Positions 18,405 through 26,960 of a DNA stretch of 39,702 bases are shown here, piece by piece (position 1 is the stretch's first letter; each line of letters begins with the position of its first letter). The stretch is from assembly GCA_946545425.1 (NCBI GenBank), contig CAMNNM010000002.1, positions 1 to 39,702 on the forward strand, read 5' to 3'. Under the pieces are notes generated by a model. That model was not told the origin of the DNA. It made no database searches and was given only the letters and a program-made list of their open reading frames with translations. This stretch comes from an uncultured Blautia sp. GTDB taxonomy: Bacteria > Bacillota > Clostridia > Lachnospirales > Lachnospiraceae. The translations under genes were made by a program, and so were the position numbers.

Positions 18405-19838
18405 ATGGCAGATAAAAACAACAAAAATCAAGCTGTAGAAAAGAAGCCTGTAAAAATTCTGGAGACAATTCTTCGTGATGCTCATCAGTCGCTGATCGCT
18501 ACCCGTATGAGCACCGATGAAATGCTCCCCATCGTTGACAAACTGGATCAGGTAGGATACCATGCCGTCGAGTGCTGGGGCGGTGCTACCTTTGATGCGG
18601 CACTCCGTTTCCTGAAAGAGGATCCGTGGATCCGTTTAAGAAAGCTTCGTGACGGATTCAAGCATACCAAGCTGCAGATGCTGTTCCGTGGTCAGAACAT
18701 CCTTGGATACAAGCCGTATCCGGACGACGTTGTGGAATATTTCGTACAGAAATCCGTTGCCAACGGAATCGATATCATCCGTATCTTTGACTGCATGAAT
18801 GACCTGCGTAATCTTGAGACCTGCGTAAAAGCCGCCAACAAGGAAAAGGCACATGCACAGGTTGCCCTCAGCTATACACTGGGCGACGCATATACCCTTG
18901 ATTACTGGACAACCAAGGCTAAACAGATCGAAGAGATGGGAGCAGATTCCATCTGTATCAAGGATATGGCCGGACTTCTTCTTCCGTATACGGCTACCGA
19001 GCTTGTTACGGCACTGAAGAAAACCGTTAAGATTCCGATCGATCTGCATACGCACTATACCTCCGGCGTAGCCTCCATGACCTACCTGAAGGCTGTCGAA
19101 GCAGGCGTCGACATTATCGATACGGCAATGTCACCCTTTGCACTGGGAACCTCCCAGCCGGCTACCGAGGTTATGGTCGAGACGTTTAAGGGTACGCCGT
19201 ATGATACCGGCTTTGATCAGAAGCTCCTGGCCGAGATCGCCGATTACTTCAGACCGATGAGAGACAAAGCTCTCGATACGGGTCTTCTGAATCCGAAGAA
19301 CCTTGGCGTAAACATCAAGACCCTTCTGTATCAGGTACCGGGCGGAATGCTCAGCAACCTGACCTCCCAGCTGAAGGAGCAGCACGCAGAAGACCGTTTC
19401 TACGATGTTCTCGAAGAAGTTCCGCGCGTAAGAAAGGATCTTGGAGAACCGCCTCTGGTTACTCCGTCCTCACAGATCGTCGGTACACAGGCCGTATTCA
19501 ACGTACTGATGGGCGAACGCTACAAGATGGTCACAAAGGAGACCAAGGACGTTCTTACCGGCAAGTACGGCGAGACTGCAAAGCCGTTCAACAAGGAAAT
19601 TCAGAAAAAGTGCATCGGAGACGAGAAAGTTATTACCTGCCGTCCGGCCGATCTTCTCGACAACCAGCTTGACAAGCTTGAAAGCGAGATGGCACAGTAT
19701 AAGCAGATGGACGAGGATGTTCTGAGCTACGCACTGTTCCCGCAGGTAGCTATGGACTTCTTCAAATACCGTCAGGCTCAGCAGACGGGCGTGGACGAAA
19801 ACAAGGCCGATACCAAGGATGGTGCATACCCTGTATAA
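18405..19838 (+). CDS. Oxaloacetate decarboxylase alpha / pyruvate carboxylase subunit B-type (5S-like) carboxyltransferase, no biotin domain
   Basis: ILETILRDAHQSLIATRM, VECWGGATFDAALRFLKEDPWIRLR, IKDMAGLLLPY, DLHTHYTSG; ends without a biotinyl domain. Confidence 0.93.
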   Translation: MADKNNKNQAVEKKPVKILETILRDAHQSLIATRMSTDEMLPIVDKLDQVGYHAVECWGGATFDAALRFLKEDPWIRLRKLRDGFKHTKLQMLFRGQNILGYKPYPDDVVEYFVQKSVANGIDIIRIFDCMNDLRNLETCVKAANKEKAHAQVALSYTLGDAYTLDYWTTKAKQIEEMGADSICIKDMAGLLLPYTATELVTALKKTVKIPIDLHTHYTSGVASMTYLKAVEAGVDIIDTAMSPFALGTSQPATEVMVETFKGTPYDTGFDQKLLAEIADYFRPMRDKALDTGLLNPKNLGVNIKTLLYQVPGGMLSNLTSQLKEQHAEDRFYDVLEEVPRVRKDLGEPPLVTPSSQIVGTQAVFNVLMGERYKMVTKETKDVLTGKYGETAKPFNKEIQKKCIGDEKVITCRPADLLDNQLDKLESEMAQYKQMDEDVLSYALFPQVAMDFFKYRQAQQTGVDENKADTKDGAYPV

Positions 19839-19861
19839 GGATCAGCATCCGGCACTGTGAG

Positions 19862-19870
19862 TGATATAAT
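19862..19870 (+). promoter_or_regulatory. Candidate extended -10 promoter upstream of flavoprotein gene
   Basis: TGATATAAT (TGn-TATAAT); no clear -35 element. Confidence 0.45.
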
Positions 19871-19881
19871 AATGAAAACCC

Positions 19882-19914
19882 AGACAAGAGCCTGCGTCAC
19901 GCAGACTCTTGTCT
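19882..19914 (+). promoter_or_regulatory. Strong stem-loop between decarboxylase operon and flavoprotein gene
   Basis: AGACAAGAG-ccTGCG-tca-CGCAga-CTCTTGTCT; long stem with one mismatch and no following T tract. Confidence 0.7.
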
Positions 19915-19947
19915 TACGTTAAGGCGCAAACGCCGGGAGGAAACAGT

Positions 19948-21204
19948 TTGAAAAAAATCGTGATCATCGGAGGCGGGGCCGCCGGTATGATGGCCGCAGC
20001 GTTCGCTGCCCGGGAAGACGCCCAGGTCACTGTTCTTGAAAAAAATGAAAAGGCGGGAAAAAAGATCTATATTACCGGTAAAGGACGGTGTAATGTCACC
20101 AATGACTGTTCGGACGATCAGTTTTTCCGGTCTGTCGTGACCAATCCGCGCTTTCTATACAGTGCTTATTATGGCTTTCCTTCTCAGTCGGTAATGGAAT
20201 TTTTTGAGGAAGCCGGCGTACGTCTCAAAACCGAGCGTGGAAACAGAGTCTTTCCGGTATCTGACCACGCATCTGATATCATCAGGGCGCTGGAACGGGT
20301 TCTGAGAGACAGGCATGTACGGTTCTGTCTGAATACAGAGGCAAAGAACATTGTGACGAAGGACGGACATGTTTCCGGTGTGACTGCTGAGACGAAGCAA
20401 AACGGCAGGACAGTCAGGGAAACCTATGACGCGGACGCTGTGATCGTCTGCACGGGGGGACTCTCATATCCGTCGACGGGATCCACCGGGGACGGATATC
20501 GTTTTGCACGGGAGGCGGGACATACGGTTCGCGAACTTTCCCCTTCCCTTACCGCCATGTATGTTTCCGAAGACTATATAAAAGAACTGAAAGGCCTTTC
20601 TCTAAGAAACGTGGCGCTGACCATCAGGCAGAATAAAAAAGAGCTTTACAGTGATTTCGGCGAAATGCTTTTTACGGGAGAAGGTGTTTCGGGACCTTTG
20701 ATCCTTTCAGCAAGCGCACGCACCGGCGCTTTCCTGAAAAAAGGGGTGCTGGAATGCGAGATCGATCTGAAGCCGGCTCTCTCGCAGGAACAGCTTGACA
20801 GTCGCATCCTCCGCGAATTCGAGCAGGCACCGAACCGTCAGCTGAAGAACGTGATCGGAGTTTTGTATCCTTCTTCCCTGACGCCGGTGATCATGCGGCT
20901 TTCCGGGATCATGCCGGATAAAAAGATCTGTAATATCACAAAAGAAGAACGAACAGCCCTTTCAGACATTACAAAACATTTCCGGTTTACGATTACCGGA
21001 ACAGCGGGTTATAATGAAGCTGTAGTGACAAAGGGCGGGGTTCACGTAAAAGAAATCAATCCTTCCACAATGGAATCAAAGCTGATCAGAGGGCTTTATT
21101 TTGCAGGAGAAGTCCTGGATGTCGATGCAGTTACGGGGGGATACAACCTTCAGATCGCATGGTGTACCGGGCATCAGGCTGCAATGGCATGTCTGGCGGA
21201 ATAA
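19948..21204 (+). CDS. NAD(P)/FAD-dependent oxidoreductase (HI0933-like flavoprotein)
   Basis: TTG start after gggagg; KKIVIIGGGAAGMMAAAFAARE, GRCNVTND, TGGLSYPSTGSTGDGYRFA, FAGEVLDVDAVTGGYNLQIAWCTGHQA. Confidence 0.93.
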   Translation: MKKIVIIGGGAAGMMAAAFAAREDAQVTVLEKNEKAGKKIYITGKGRCNVTNDCSDDQFFRSVVTNPRFLYSAYYGFPSQSVMEFFEEAGVRLKTERGNRVFPVSDHASDIIRALERVLRDRHVRFCLNTEAKNIVTKDGHVSGVTAETKQNGRTVRETYDADAVIVCTGGLSYPSTGSTGDGYRFAREAGHTVRELSPSLTAMYVSEDYIKELKGLSLRNVALTIRQNKKELYSDFGEMLFTGEGVSGPLILSASARTGAFLKKGVLECEIDLKPALSQEQLDSRILREFEQAPNRQLKNVIGVLYPSSLTPVIMRLSGIMPDKKICNITKEERTALSDITKHFRFTITGTAGYNEAVVTKGGVHVKEINPSTMESKLIRGLYFAGEVLDVDAVTGGYNLQIAWCTGHQAAMACLAE

Positions 21205-21214
21205 GGAGCAGAAT

Positions 21215-21889
21215 ATGGGAATTCAGGTTGCAATTGACGGACCGGCAGGAGCCGGAAAAAGCACTGTGGCAAAAAAAGCGGCACAGGCAGTTTCATTCAT
21301 TTATGTGGATACAGGAGCAATGTATCGTGCAATGGCGGTACATCTTCTGAGAAAAGGCATCACAGCGGACGCACCTGATCGGATTCCGGAAGGATGTCAG
21401 GATGCAGATATCTCGATCCGATATGAAAACGGAGAGCAGGTAGTGCTCCTGCAGGGAGAAAACGTAAATTCCCTGATTCGTACGGAAGAAGTAAGCCAGA
21501 TGGCGTCTGTCTGCTCTGCGCTTCCTGAAGTAAGGGCAAAGCTTCTTAACCTGCAGCGGAAACTGGCGGATGAGAACGATGTGATCATGGACGGCAGGGA
21601 TATCGGCACGGTGATCCTTCCGGATGCCCAGGTAAAAATCTTTCTGACGGCCGGCGCAGACGCCAGGGCAGAAAGACGATACAAAGAGCAGAAGGCAAAG
21701 GGGATCGACTGCAGCTACGAAGAGATCAGAAAAGAGATCGAAGAACGAGATTACCGGGATATGCACAGGGAGACGTCACCGCTTAAACAGGCAGAGGATG
21801 CAGTTCTTCTGGATACCTCTTTTATGGGACCGGAAGAAGCGGCGGGTGCTGTCGTAGATCTGATCCGCAGAAAGGTACCGGCTGAATGA
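21215..21889 (+). CDS. cmk: Cytidylate kinase
   Basis: MGIQVAIDGPAGAGKSTVAKKAA, MDGRDIGTVILPDAQVKIFLTA. Confidence 0.95.
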   Translation: MGIQVAIDGPAGAGKSTVAKKAAQAVSFIYVDTGAMYRAMAVHLLRKGITADAPDRIPEGCQDADISIRYENGEQVVLLQGENVNSLIRTEEVSQMASVCSALPEVRAKLLNLQRKLADENDVIMDGRDIGTVILPDAQVKIFLTAGADARAERRYKEQKAKGIDCSYEEIRKEIEERDYRDMHRETSPLKQAEDAVLLDTSFMGPEEAAGAVVDLIRRKVPAE

Positions 21890-22752
21890 AGATTATCACC
21901 GCTAAAACAGCAGGATTCTGCTTTGGAGTCCGCCGGGCGGTAGATGAGGTTTACCGCCTGATCCACGAAGGAGCAGGCCCCATCTATACATTGGGACCTG
22001 TCATTCATAACGAAACGGTCGTCCGGGATCTTGAAGAAAAAGGAGTCCGGGTTATTGCAGAGCCTGAAATACCGCAGATCCGAAAAGGCACTGTTGTGAT
22101 CCGTTCGCACGGGGTCGGAAAAGAGATCTACGAGATGATCGAATCGCAGGGGCTCCGGTGCGCCGACGTGACCTGTCCGTTTGTTCTGAAAATTCACAGG
22201 ATCGTCGAGAAAGAAAGCCTTGCGGGTGGACATATTGTGATCATAGGAGATCCGGATCACGCCGAAGTAAAAGGCATCTGCGGATGGTGTACCGGAACCT
22301 TTACGGTGATCCGTGATTCCTGTGATGCAAGAGCCTTTCAGCTGCCGGATGCACCTAAAATCTGTGTTGTTTCTCAAACTACATTTAATCACAATAAATT
22401 TCAAGAATTAGTTGAAATTTTAAAAGAAAAGAGTTATGATAATCATGTTTTAAATACCTTCAGTATCATTAATACGATTTGCAGTGCTACTGAGGAGAGG
22501 CAGAAAGAAGCGCAGGAGATTGCGTCGCAGGTCGATACCATGCTGGTCATAGGCGGCCGGCACAGTTCGAACACGCATAAACTGTACGAGATCTGTCTCG
22601 AGGAATGTGAGAATACTTACTATATACAAACACCTGTAGACTTGGATTCTGAAATGTTCCACTGCGGTAGTTATGTAGGTATTACAGCAGGGGCTTCCAC
22701 CCCAAAGAAAATTATTGAGGAGGTTCAAGAACATGTCAGAGTTAAGTTTTGA
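21886..22752 (+). CDS. ispH: 4-hydroxy-3-methylbut-2-enyl diphosphate reductase
   Basis: AKTAGFCFGVRRAVDEV, IRSHGVGKEIYE, NTICSATEERQKEA, VGITAGASTPKKIIEEV. Confidence 0.96.
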   Translation: MKIITAKTAGFCFGVRRAVDEVYRLIHEGAGPIYTLGPVIHNETVVRDLEEKGVRVIAEPEIPQIRKGTVVIRSHGVGKEIYEMIESQGLRCADVTCPFVLKIHRIVEKESLAGGHIVIIGDPDHAEVKGICGWCTGTFTVIRDSCDARAFQLPDAPKICVVSQTTFNHNKFQELVEILKEKSYDNHVLNTFSIINTICSATEERQKEAQEIASQVDTMLVIGGRHSSNTHKLYEICLEECENTYYIQTPVDLDSEMFHCGSYVGITAGASTPKKIIEEVQEHVRVKF

Positions 22753-23863
22753 ACAGATGCTGGAAGATTCAGTCAAGACCGTAAGGAATGGTGAGATCGT
22801 TCAGGGCACCGTTATTGATGTAAAGGAAGACGAGATCATCCTGAACATCAACTATAAATCCGATGGTATTATCACAAAGAACGAGTACACCAACGATTCC
22901 AGCGTTGTTCTTACAGATGTCGTAAAGCCGGGAGACACCATGGAAGCCAAGGTTCTCAAGGTTAATGACGGCGAAGGTCAGGTCATCCTTACCTACAAGA
23001 GACTTGCTGCCGAAAAAGGCAACAAGCGTCTGGAAGAAGCATTTGAGACCCAGGAGATCCTTAAGGCTCCGGTTACCCAGGTACTGGACGGCGGTCTGTG
23101 CGCAAATGTGGAAGAGACCAGAGTCTTCATTCCCGCAAGCCTTGTTTCCGATTCCTACGAGAAGGATCTTACCAAGTATGCAGGTCAGGAAATCGAGTTC
23201 AGAATCACCGAATTCAATCCGAGACGCCGCCGTATCATCGGAAACCGCAAGGTCATTCTTCTTGAGCAGAAGGCTGAAAAGCAGAAAGAGCTTATGGAGC
23301 GTATCCATGAGGGTGATGTTCTGGAAGGTGTTGTAAAGAACGTTACCGATTTCGGTGCATTCATCGATCTCGGCGGCGCTGACGGTCTTCTTCATATCTC
23401 AGAAATGTCCTGGGGAAGAGTTGAGAATCCGCGCAAGGTATTTACCGTAGGCGAGTCCGTAAAGGTCATGATCAAGGGCATCAACGGAGACAAGATCGCA
23501 CTCAGCCGCAAGTTCCCGGAGGAGAATCCGTGGCTTAATGCTTCTGAGAGATTTGCACAGGGAAATATCGTTAAGGGCCGTGTTGCACGTATGACCGATT
23601 TTGGCGCATTTGTAGAGCTGGCACCGGGAGTTGACGCACTTCTTCATGTATCTCAGATCAGCAGAGATCATGTTGCAAAGCCGTCAGACGTTCTTTCCAT
23701 CGGACAGGAGATCGAGGCAAAGGTTGTTGATTTCAACGGCGAAGACAGAAAGATCAGCCTTAGCATGAAGGTTCTTGAGCCTGCTCAGAAGCCCGCTTCT
23801 GATGAGCCGGTTTATGAAGATGCTCCCGAGTACGAAGCAGAAGAGTCTGTACCGGAAGAATAA
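22733..23863 (+). CDS. rpsA: 30S ribosomal protein S1 homolog (multiple S1 domains)
   Basis: Repeated S1 motifs (GDVLEGVVKNVTDFGAFIDLGGADGLLHISEMSW; GNIVKGRVARMTDFGAFVELAPGVDALLHVSQIS); start ATG 22733 overlaps ispH by 20 bp. Confidence 0.93.
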   Translation: MSELSFEQMLEDSVKTVRNGEIVQGTVIDVKEDEIILNINYKSDGIITKNEYTNDSSVVLTDVVKPGDTMEAKVLKVNDGEGQVILTYKRLAAEKGNKRLEEAFETQEILKAPVTQVLDGGLCANVEETRVFIPASLVSDSYEKDLTKYAGQEIEFRITEFNPRRRRIIGNRKVILLEQKAEKQKELMERIHEGDVLEGVVKNVTDFGAFIDLGGADGLLHISEMSWGRVENPRKVFTVGESVKVMIKGINGDKIALSRKFPEENPWLNASERFAQGNIVKGRVARMTDFGAFVELAPGVDALLHVSQISRDHVAKPSDVLSIGQEIEAKVVDFNGEDRKISLSMKVLEPAQKPASDEPVYEDAPEYEAEESVPEE

Positions 23864-23892
23864 TCTTTCATATTTATGTTCAAACGAGATGA

Positions 23893-23922
23893 GAGGAGAC
23901 ACGAAAGTGTCTCCTCTTTTTA
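23893..23922 (+). terminator. Rho-independent terminator after rpsA
   Basis: gaggagacac-gaaa-gtgtctcctc-tttttag perfect 10-bp stem, GNRA-type loop, T tract. Confidence 0.9.
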
Positions 23923-24987
23923 GTATAACGAAAGCAGATATTTCAGATTTTGTCTTATAAACTGTTCGGCCATTGAAGATCCCGGACAGGTAAGCTGCTC
24001 TGCATTGATCCAGGTATAACAGTTTTTTTGCGAGGCAGCGCACCGCAGGTCTTTGCCGAGATATTTTCCAAGGGAGCGGGGAATCGCCATGTCTTCGGAG
24101 GGGACATAATAATAATTGTGATAATCCGTATAGTGAAGCTTTACCTGTTCATGCTCTTTTGGAAAAGATACGGTCAGACGTTCTCCCTTCGAGCACAGGG
24201 AAATCTCCTCCGTCCTCACTTCAAAAGATACAGCGGGAACATGTTTTGTCCTGACATGAAACTCAAGAGTATTCTCTGTATCTGTTACTTCATCGACCTC
24301 TAAATATTCCTTGCCCAGATTCAATATGGAAACAAGTCCTGCCAGACAGACCATTCCGGTCAGATCTTCAGCGTTATGACCGAAAACGCAATCAAGATAT
24401 TTTTCCTGACCTGTTTTGAGCCAGGAGAGCATGGCAGTGGTGCATACACGGCCTCCCGGCCAGGTACGGTAAGGCGGAATACAACGGTTGTCCATGGCCT
24501 TCTGAGTGTCGTGTTCTCTTAAGAATTCTTCAAAGGAAGTCTGTTTCAGATCAGAAAGTCCCAAAAGCTTTCCCACCGGCCTTAAAAGCTTATGCAGATC
24601 TACAGATTGAAATTCTTCGAGGCGCGTGAGACTTCCGGCACATTCCGCATACAATGAACAGCGGAACCTCAGGAATGGAAGGTCAAAACGATCTCCGAAA
24701 AAATGGATCAGAGCTCCGGAGTCTTGGATCCTGTCAAAGAACCACGAGATCAGCTCCTTCTCATCTGATTCACTGGAAAGAGCGGCCTGATGAAGAGTTA
24801 AGCAACCGTTATCTGATGTGATGATCCCGACCAGACAGATCATGGCTTTTTCTTTTGAAAACCCGGTGGTTTCAAGATCCACAAATATGCAGTCTTCTGG
24901 CTGGCGCTGTATAAATTCAGTAAGAACTGACACATAGTCATTCATGAAACGGCAGTCTCTAAGAACAGTATCTCTGGTGATCAGCAT
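23920..24987 (-). CDS. Ribonuclease H-fold exonuclease, YprB-like
   Basis: FVDLETTGFSKEKAMICLVGI (DEDD-type Exo I motif), LIHFFGDRFDLPFLRFRC, FGHNAEDLTGMVCL. Confidence 0.82.
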   Translation of the reverse strand: MLITRDTVLRDCRFMNDYVSVLTEFIQRQPEDCIFVDLETTGFSKEKAMICLVGIITSDNGCLTLHQAALSSESDEKELISWFFDRIQDSGALIHFFGDRFDLPFLRFRCSLYAECAGSLTRLEEFQSVDLHKLLRPVGKLLGLSDLKQTSFEEFLREHDTQKAMDNRCIPPYRTWPGGRVCTTAMLSWLKTGQEKYLDCVFGHNAEDLTGMVCLAGLVSILNLGKEYLEVDEVTDTENTLEFHVRTKHVPAVSFEVRTEEISLCSKGERLTVSFPKEHEQVKLHYTDYHNYYYVPSEDMAIPRSLGKYLGKDLRCAASQKNCYTWINAEQLTCPGSSMAEQFIRQNLKYLLSLY

Positions 24988-25035
24988 GGAAACAGCTCCT
25001 TCCGTGACGTAAAGTATCCCCGGCCGTACTGCCGG

Positions 25036-25065
25036 ATCACAGGTCCTGAATGCGGGACCTGTGAT
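25036..25065. repeat. Perfect 11-bp inverted repeat in divergent yprB-like/ruvA intergenic region
   Basis: ATCACAGGTCC-tgaatgcg-GGACCTGTGAT. Confidence 0.9.
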
Positions 25066-25066
25066 G

Positions 25067-25095
25067 ATTATACTCCTTCTGCCTCTGACTTTGAA
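25067..25095 (-). promoter_or_regulatory. Candidate sigma-A promoter for yprB-like gene (minus strand)
   Basis: Minus-strand TATAAT (attata 25067-25072) with TTCAAA 17 nt upstream (tttgaa on + strand). Confidence 0.55.
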
Positions 25096-25100
25096 GCAGT

Positions 25101-25129
25101 TTGCTTTTTAAATGCCGTTATGATATGAT
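25101..25129 (+). promoter_or_regulatory. Candidate sigma-A promoter for ruvA
   Basis: TTGCTT (25101-25106), 17-nt spacer, TATGAT (25124-25129). Confidence 0.55.
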
Positions 25130-25160
25130 GATATGCAGAGTTTTTATGGGGAGGCAGCAT

Positions 25161-25766
25161 ATGATATCGTTCGTAAAGGGAATCGCAGAAGATCTGACCG
25201 CGAATTCCGTAATTCTGGACCATAACGGCCTTGGGCTTGAAATCTTCATGACAGGCAAAGACCTGGCTCAGATCCACACTGGAATGGAGATTAAGATTCA
25301 TACCTATTTTTCCGTACGTGAGGATGGAATGCAGCTGTATGGTTTTCTGACAAAGGATGCGCTTGAAATCTATAAACTCCTGCTTGGGGTCAACGGAATC
25401 GGACCGAAGGGAGCTGTCGCGATCCTCTCCGGAATCAGTACGGATGAACTGAGATTCGCCGTTCTGGCCGACGATGCGGCTGCCATAGCCAAGGCACCGG
25501 GCGTTGGCAAAAAAACTGCCCAGAAAATCATTCTGGAGCTGAAGGACAAGTTTTCTCTTATCGAAGCGTTTGAATCAAAACTGACGGGCGCATCCCATGA
25601 ATCTGCGCAGAATGTCTCCGGAGAGTGGGATGACATCCGCAAAGAGGCCGTGGAAGCACTTACGGCACTGGGATATAACAGCACGGAGGCGCTTAAAGCC
25701 GTATCGGCCGTTCCTGAAGCGCCGGACGTGGAATCTCTTCTGAAGGCCGCGCTGCGCAGACTCTGA
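25161..25766 (+). CDS. ruvA: Holliday junction DNA helicase subunit RuvA
   Basis: MISFVKGIAEDLTANSVILDHNGLGLEIF; VNGIGPKGAVAILSGIS; APGVGKKTAQKIILELKDK. Confidence 0.96.
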   Translation: MISFVKGIAEDLTANSVILDHNGLGLEIFMTGKDLAQIHTGMEIKIHTYFSVREDGMQLYGFLTKDALEIYKLLLGVNGIGPKGAVAILSGISTDELRFAVLADDAAAIAKAPGVGKKTAQKIILELKDKFSLIEAFESKLTGASHESAQNVSGEWDDIRKEAVEALTALGYNSTEALKAVSAVPEAPDVESLLKAALRRL

Positions 25767-25836
25767 CACGTAAAGTCAATATCCGGCACACTTAAGTCAT
25801 GGAATGCCGGTTTAATACTCATAAAGGATCTTTATC

Positions 25837-26844
25837 ATGGAAAACAGGCGCATGATCAATACCGATCTTCAGGAAGAGGACGTCCACATAGAAGGAAGCC
25901 TGCGTCCCCATTCTCTGAATGAATATATCGGACAGGAAAAAATAAAAAAAACACTGCGCATTTATATCGATGCGGCAAAACAAAGAAACGACCCGCTGGA
26001 CCATGTGCTTCTGTATGGTCCCCCCGGTCTTGGAAAGACAACGCTTTCCGGTATTATCGCCCATGAGATGGGCGTAAACATGAAGGTCACCTCGGGCCCT
26101 GCCATAGAAAAGCCGGGAGACATGGCGTCCATTCTCAACAATCTTCAGGAAGGGGACGTTCTGTTCGTCGATGAGATTCACAGACTGAACCGCCAGGTTG
26201 AGGAAGTTCTTTATCCGGCCATGGAGGATTACGTGATCGACATTCTGATCGGAAAAGGTGCTTCCGCCCGGTCCATACGCCTCGAGCTTCCGAAGTTCAC
26301 GCTCATCGGCGCTACGACGAGGGCCGGACTTCTGTCGGCGCCCTTACGGGATCGTTTTGGCGTCGTGCAGCATCTGGAATTCTATAATCAGAAGGAGCTG
26401 AAGACCATAGTCATGCGCTCTGCCGATGTCCTGGGCGTCGAAATCGATGAAGACGGTGCATCCGAGATCGCCAGAAGATCCAGGGGAACGCCAAGACTTG
26501 CCAACCGGCTTCTGAAAAGAGTCAGGGACTTTGCCCAGATCCGTTACGATGGGCGTATTTCCTACGAAGCTGCCGCGTTTGCACTGAATCTTCTTGAGGT
26601 GGATCAGTACGGACTCGACAAGATCGACAGACGGATCCTAAAAACTCTGATACTGAATTTTCAGGGAGGACCGGTAGGCCTTGAGACCCTTGCGGCAGCG
26701 ATTGGAGAGGATGCAGGAACACTGGAGGATGTCTATGAGCCATATCTTCTTCAGAACGGATTTCTGAACCGTACACCCAGGGGACGCATGGCAACGCCCT
26801 TCGCATACAGACATCTTGGCATTCCTGAGCAGGAAGAGAGTTGA
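25837..26844 (+). CDS. ruvB: Holliday junction branch migration helicase RuvB
   Basis: [66 protein letters not shown]. Confidence 0.97.
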   Translation: MENRRMINTDLQEEDVHIEGSLRPHSLNEYIGQEKIKKTLRIYIDAAKQRNDPLDHVLLYGPPGLGKTTLSGIIAHEMGVNMKVTSGPAIEKPGDMASILNNLQEGDVLFVDEIHRLNRQVEEVLYPAMEDYVIDILIGKGASARSIRLELPKFTLIGATTRAGLLSAPLRDRFGVVQHLEFYNQKELKTIVMRSADVLGVEIDEDGASEIARRSRGTPRLANRLLKRVRDFAQIRYDGRISYEAAAFALNLLEVDQYGLDKIDRRILKTLILNFQGGPVGLETLAAAIGEDAGTLEDVYEPYLLQNGFLNRTPRGRMATPFAYRHLGIPEQEES

Positions 26845-26869
26845 AAATATCCGGGGAATCCTGTATAAT
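26841..26869 (+). promoter_or_regulatory. Sigma-A type promoter for zapA overlapping the ruvB stop codon
   Basis: TTGAAA (26841-26846), 17-nt spacer, TATAAT (26864-26869). Confidence 0.78.
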
Positions 26870-26960
26870 TGTTTTAATGTCAGGCGCTGTCTGGAAACGG
26901 GCGGCCGGCCGGGGCAGATACAAAAAGAAGGACAAAAAAGCTGATCGGGAGGCTTAGGTT

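Noticed and set aside
25082-25160. LexA/SOS box upstream of ruvA
   Set aside because: No CGAAC-n4-GTTCG-like sequence found; the nearby palindrome has a different sequence.
25783-25810. Hairpin CCGGCA...TGCCGG between ruvA and ruvB
   Set aside because: Short stem with 16-nt loop and no T tract; insufficient to call a functional element.
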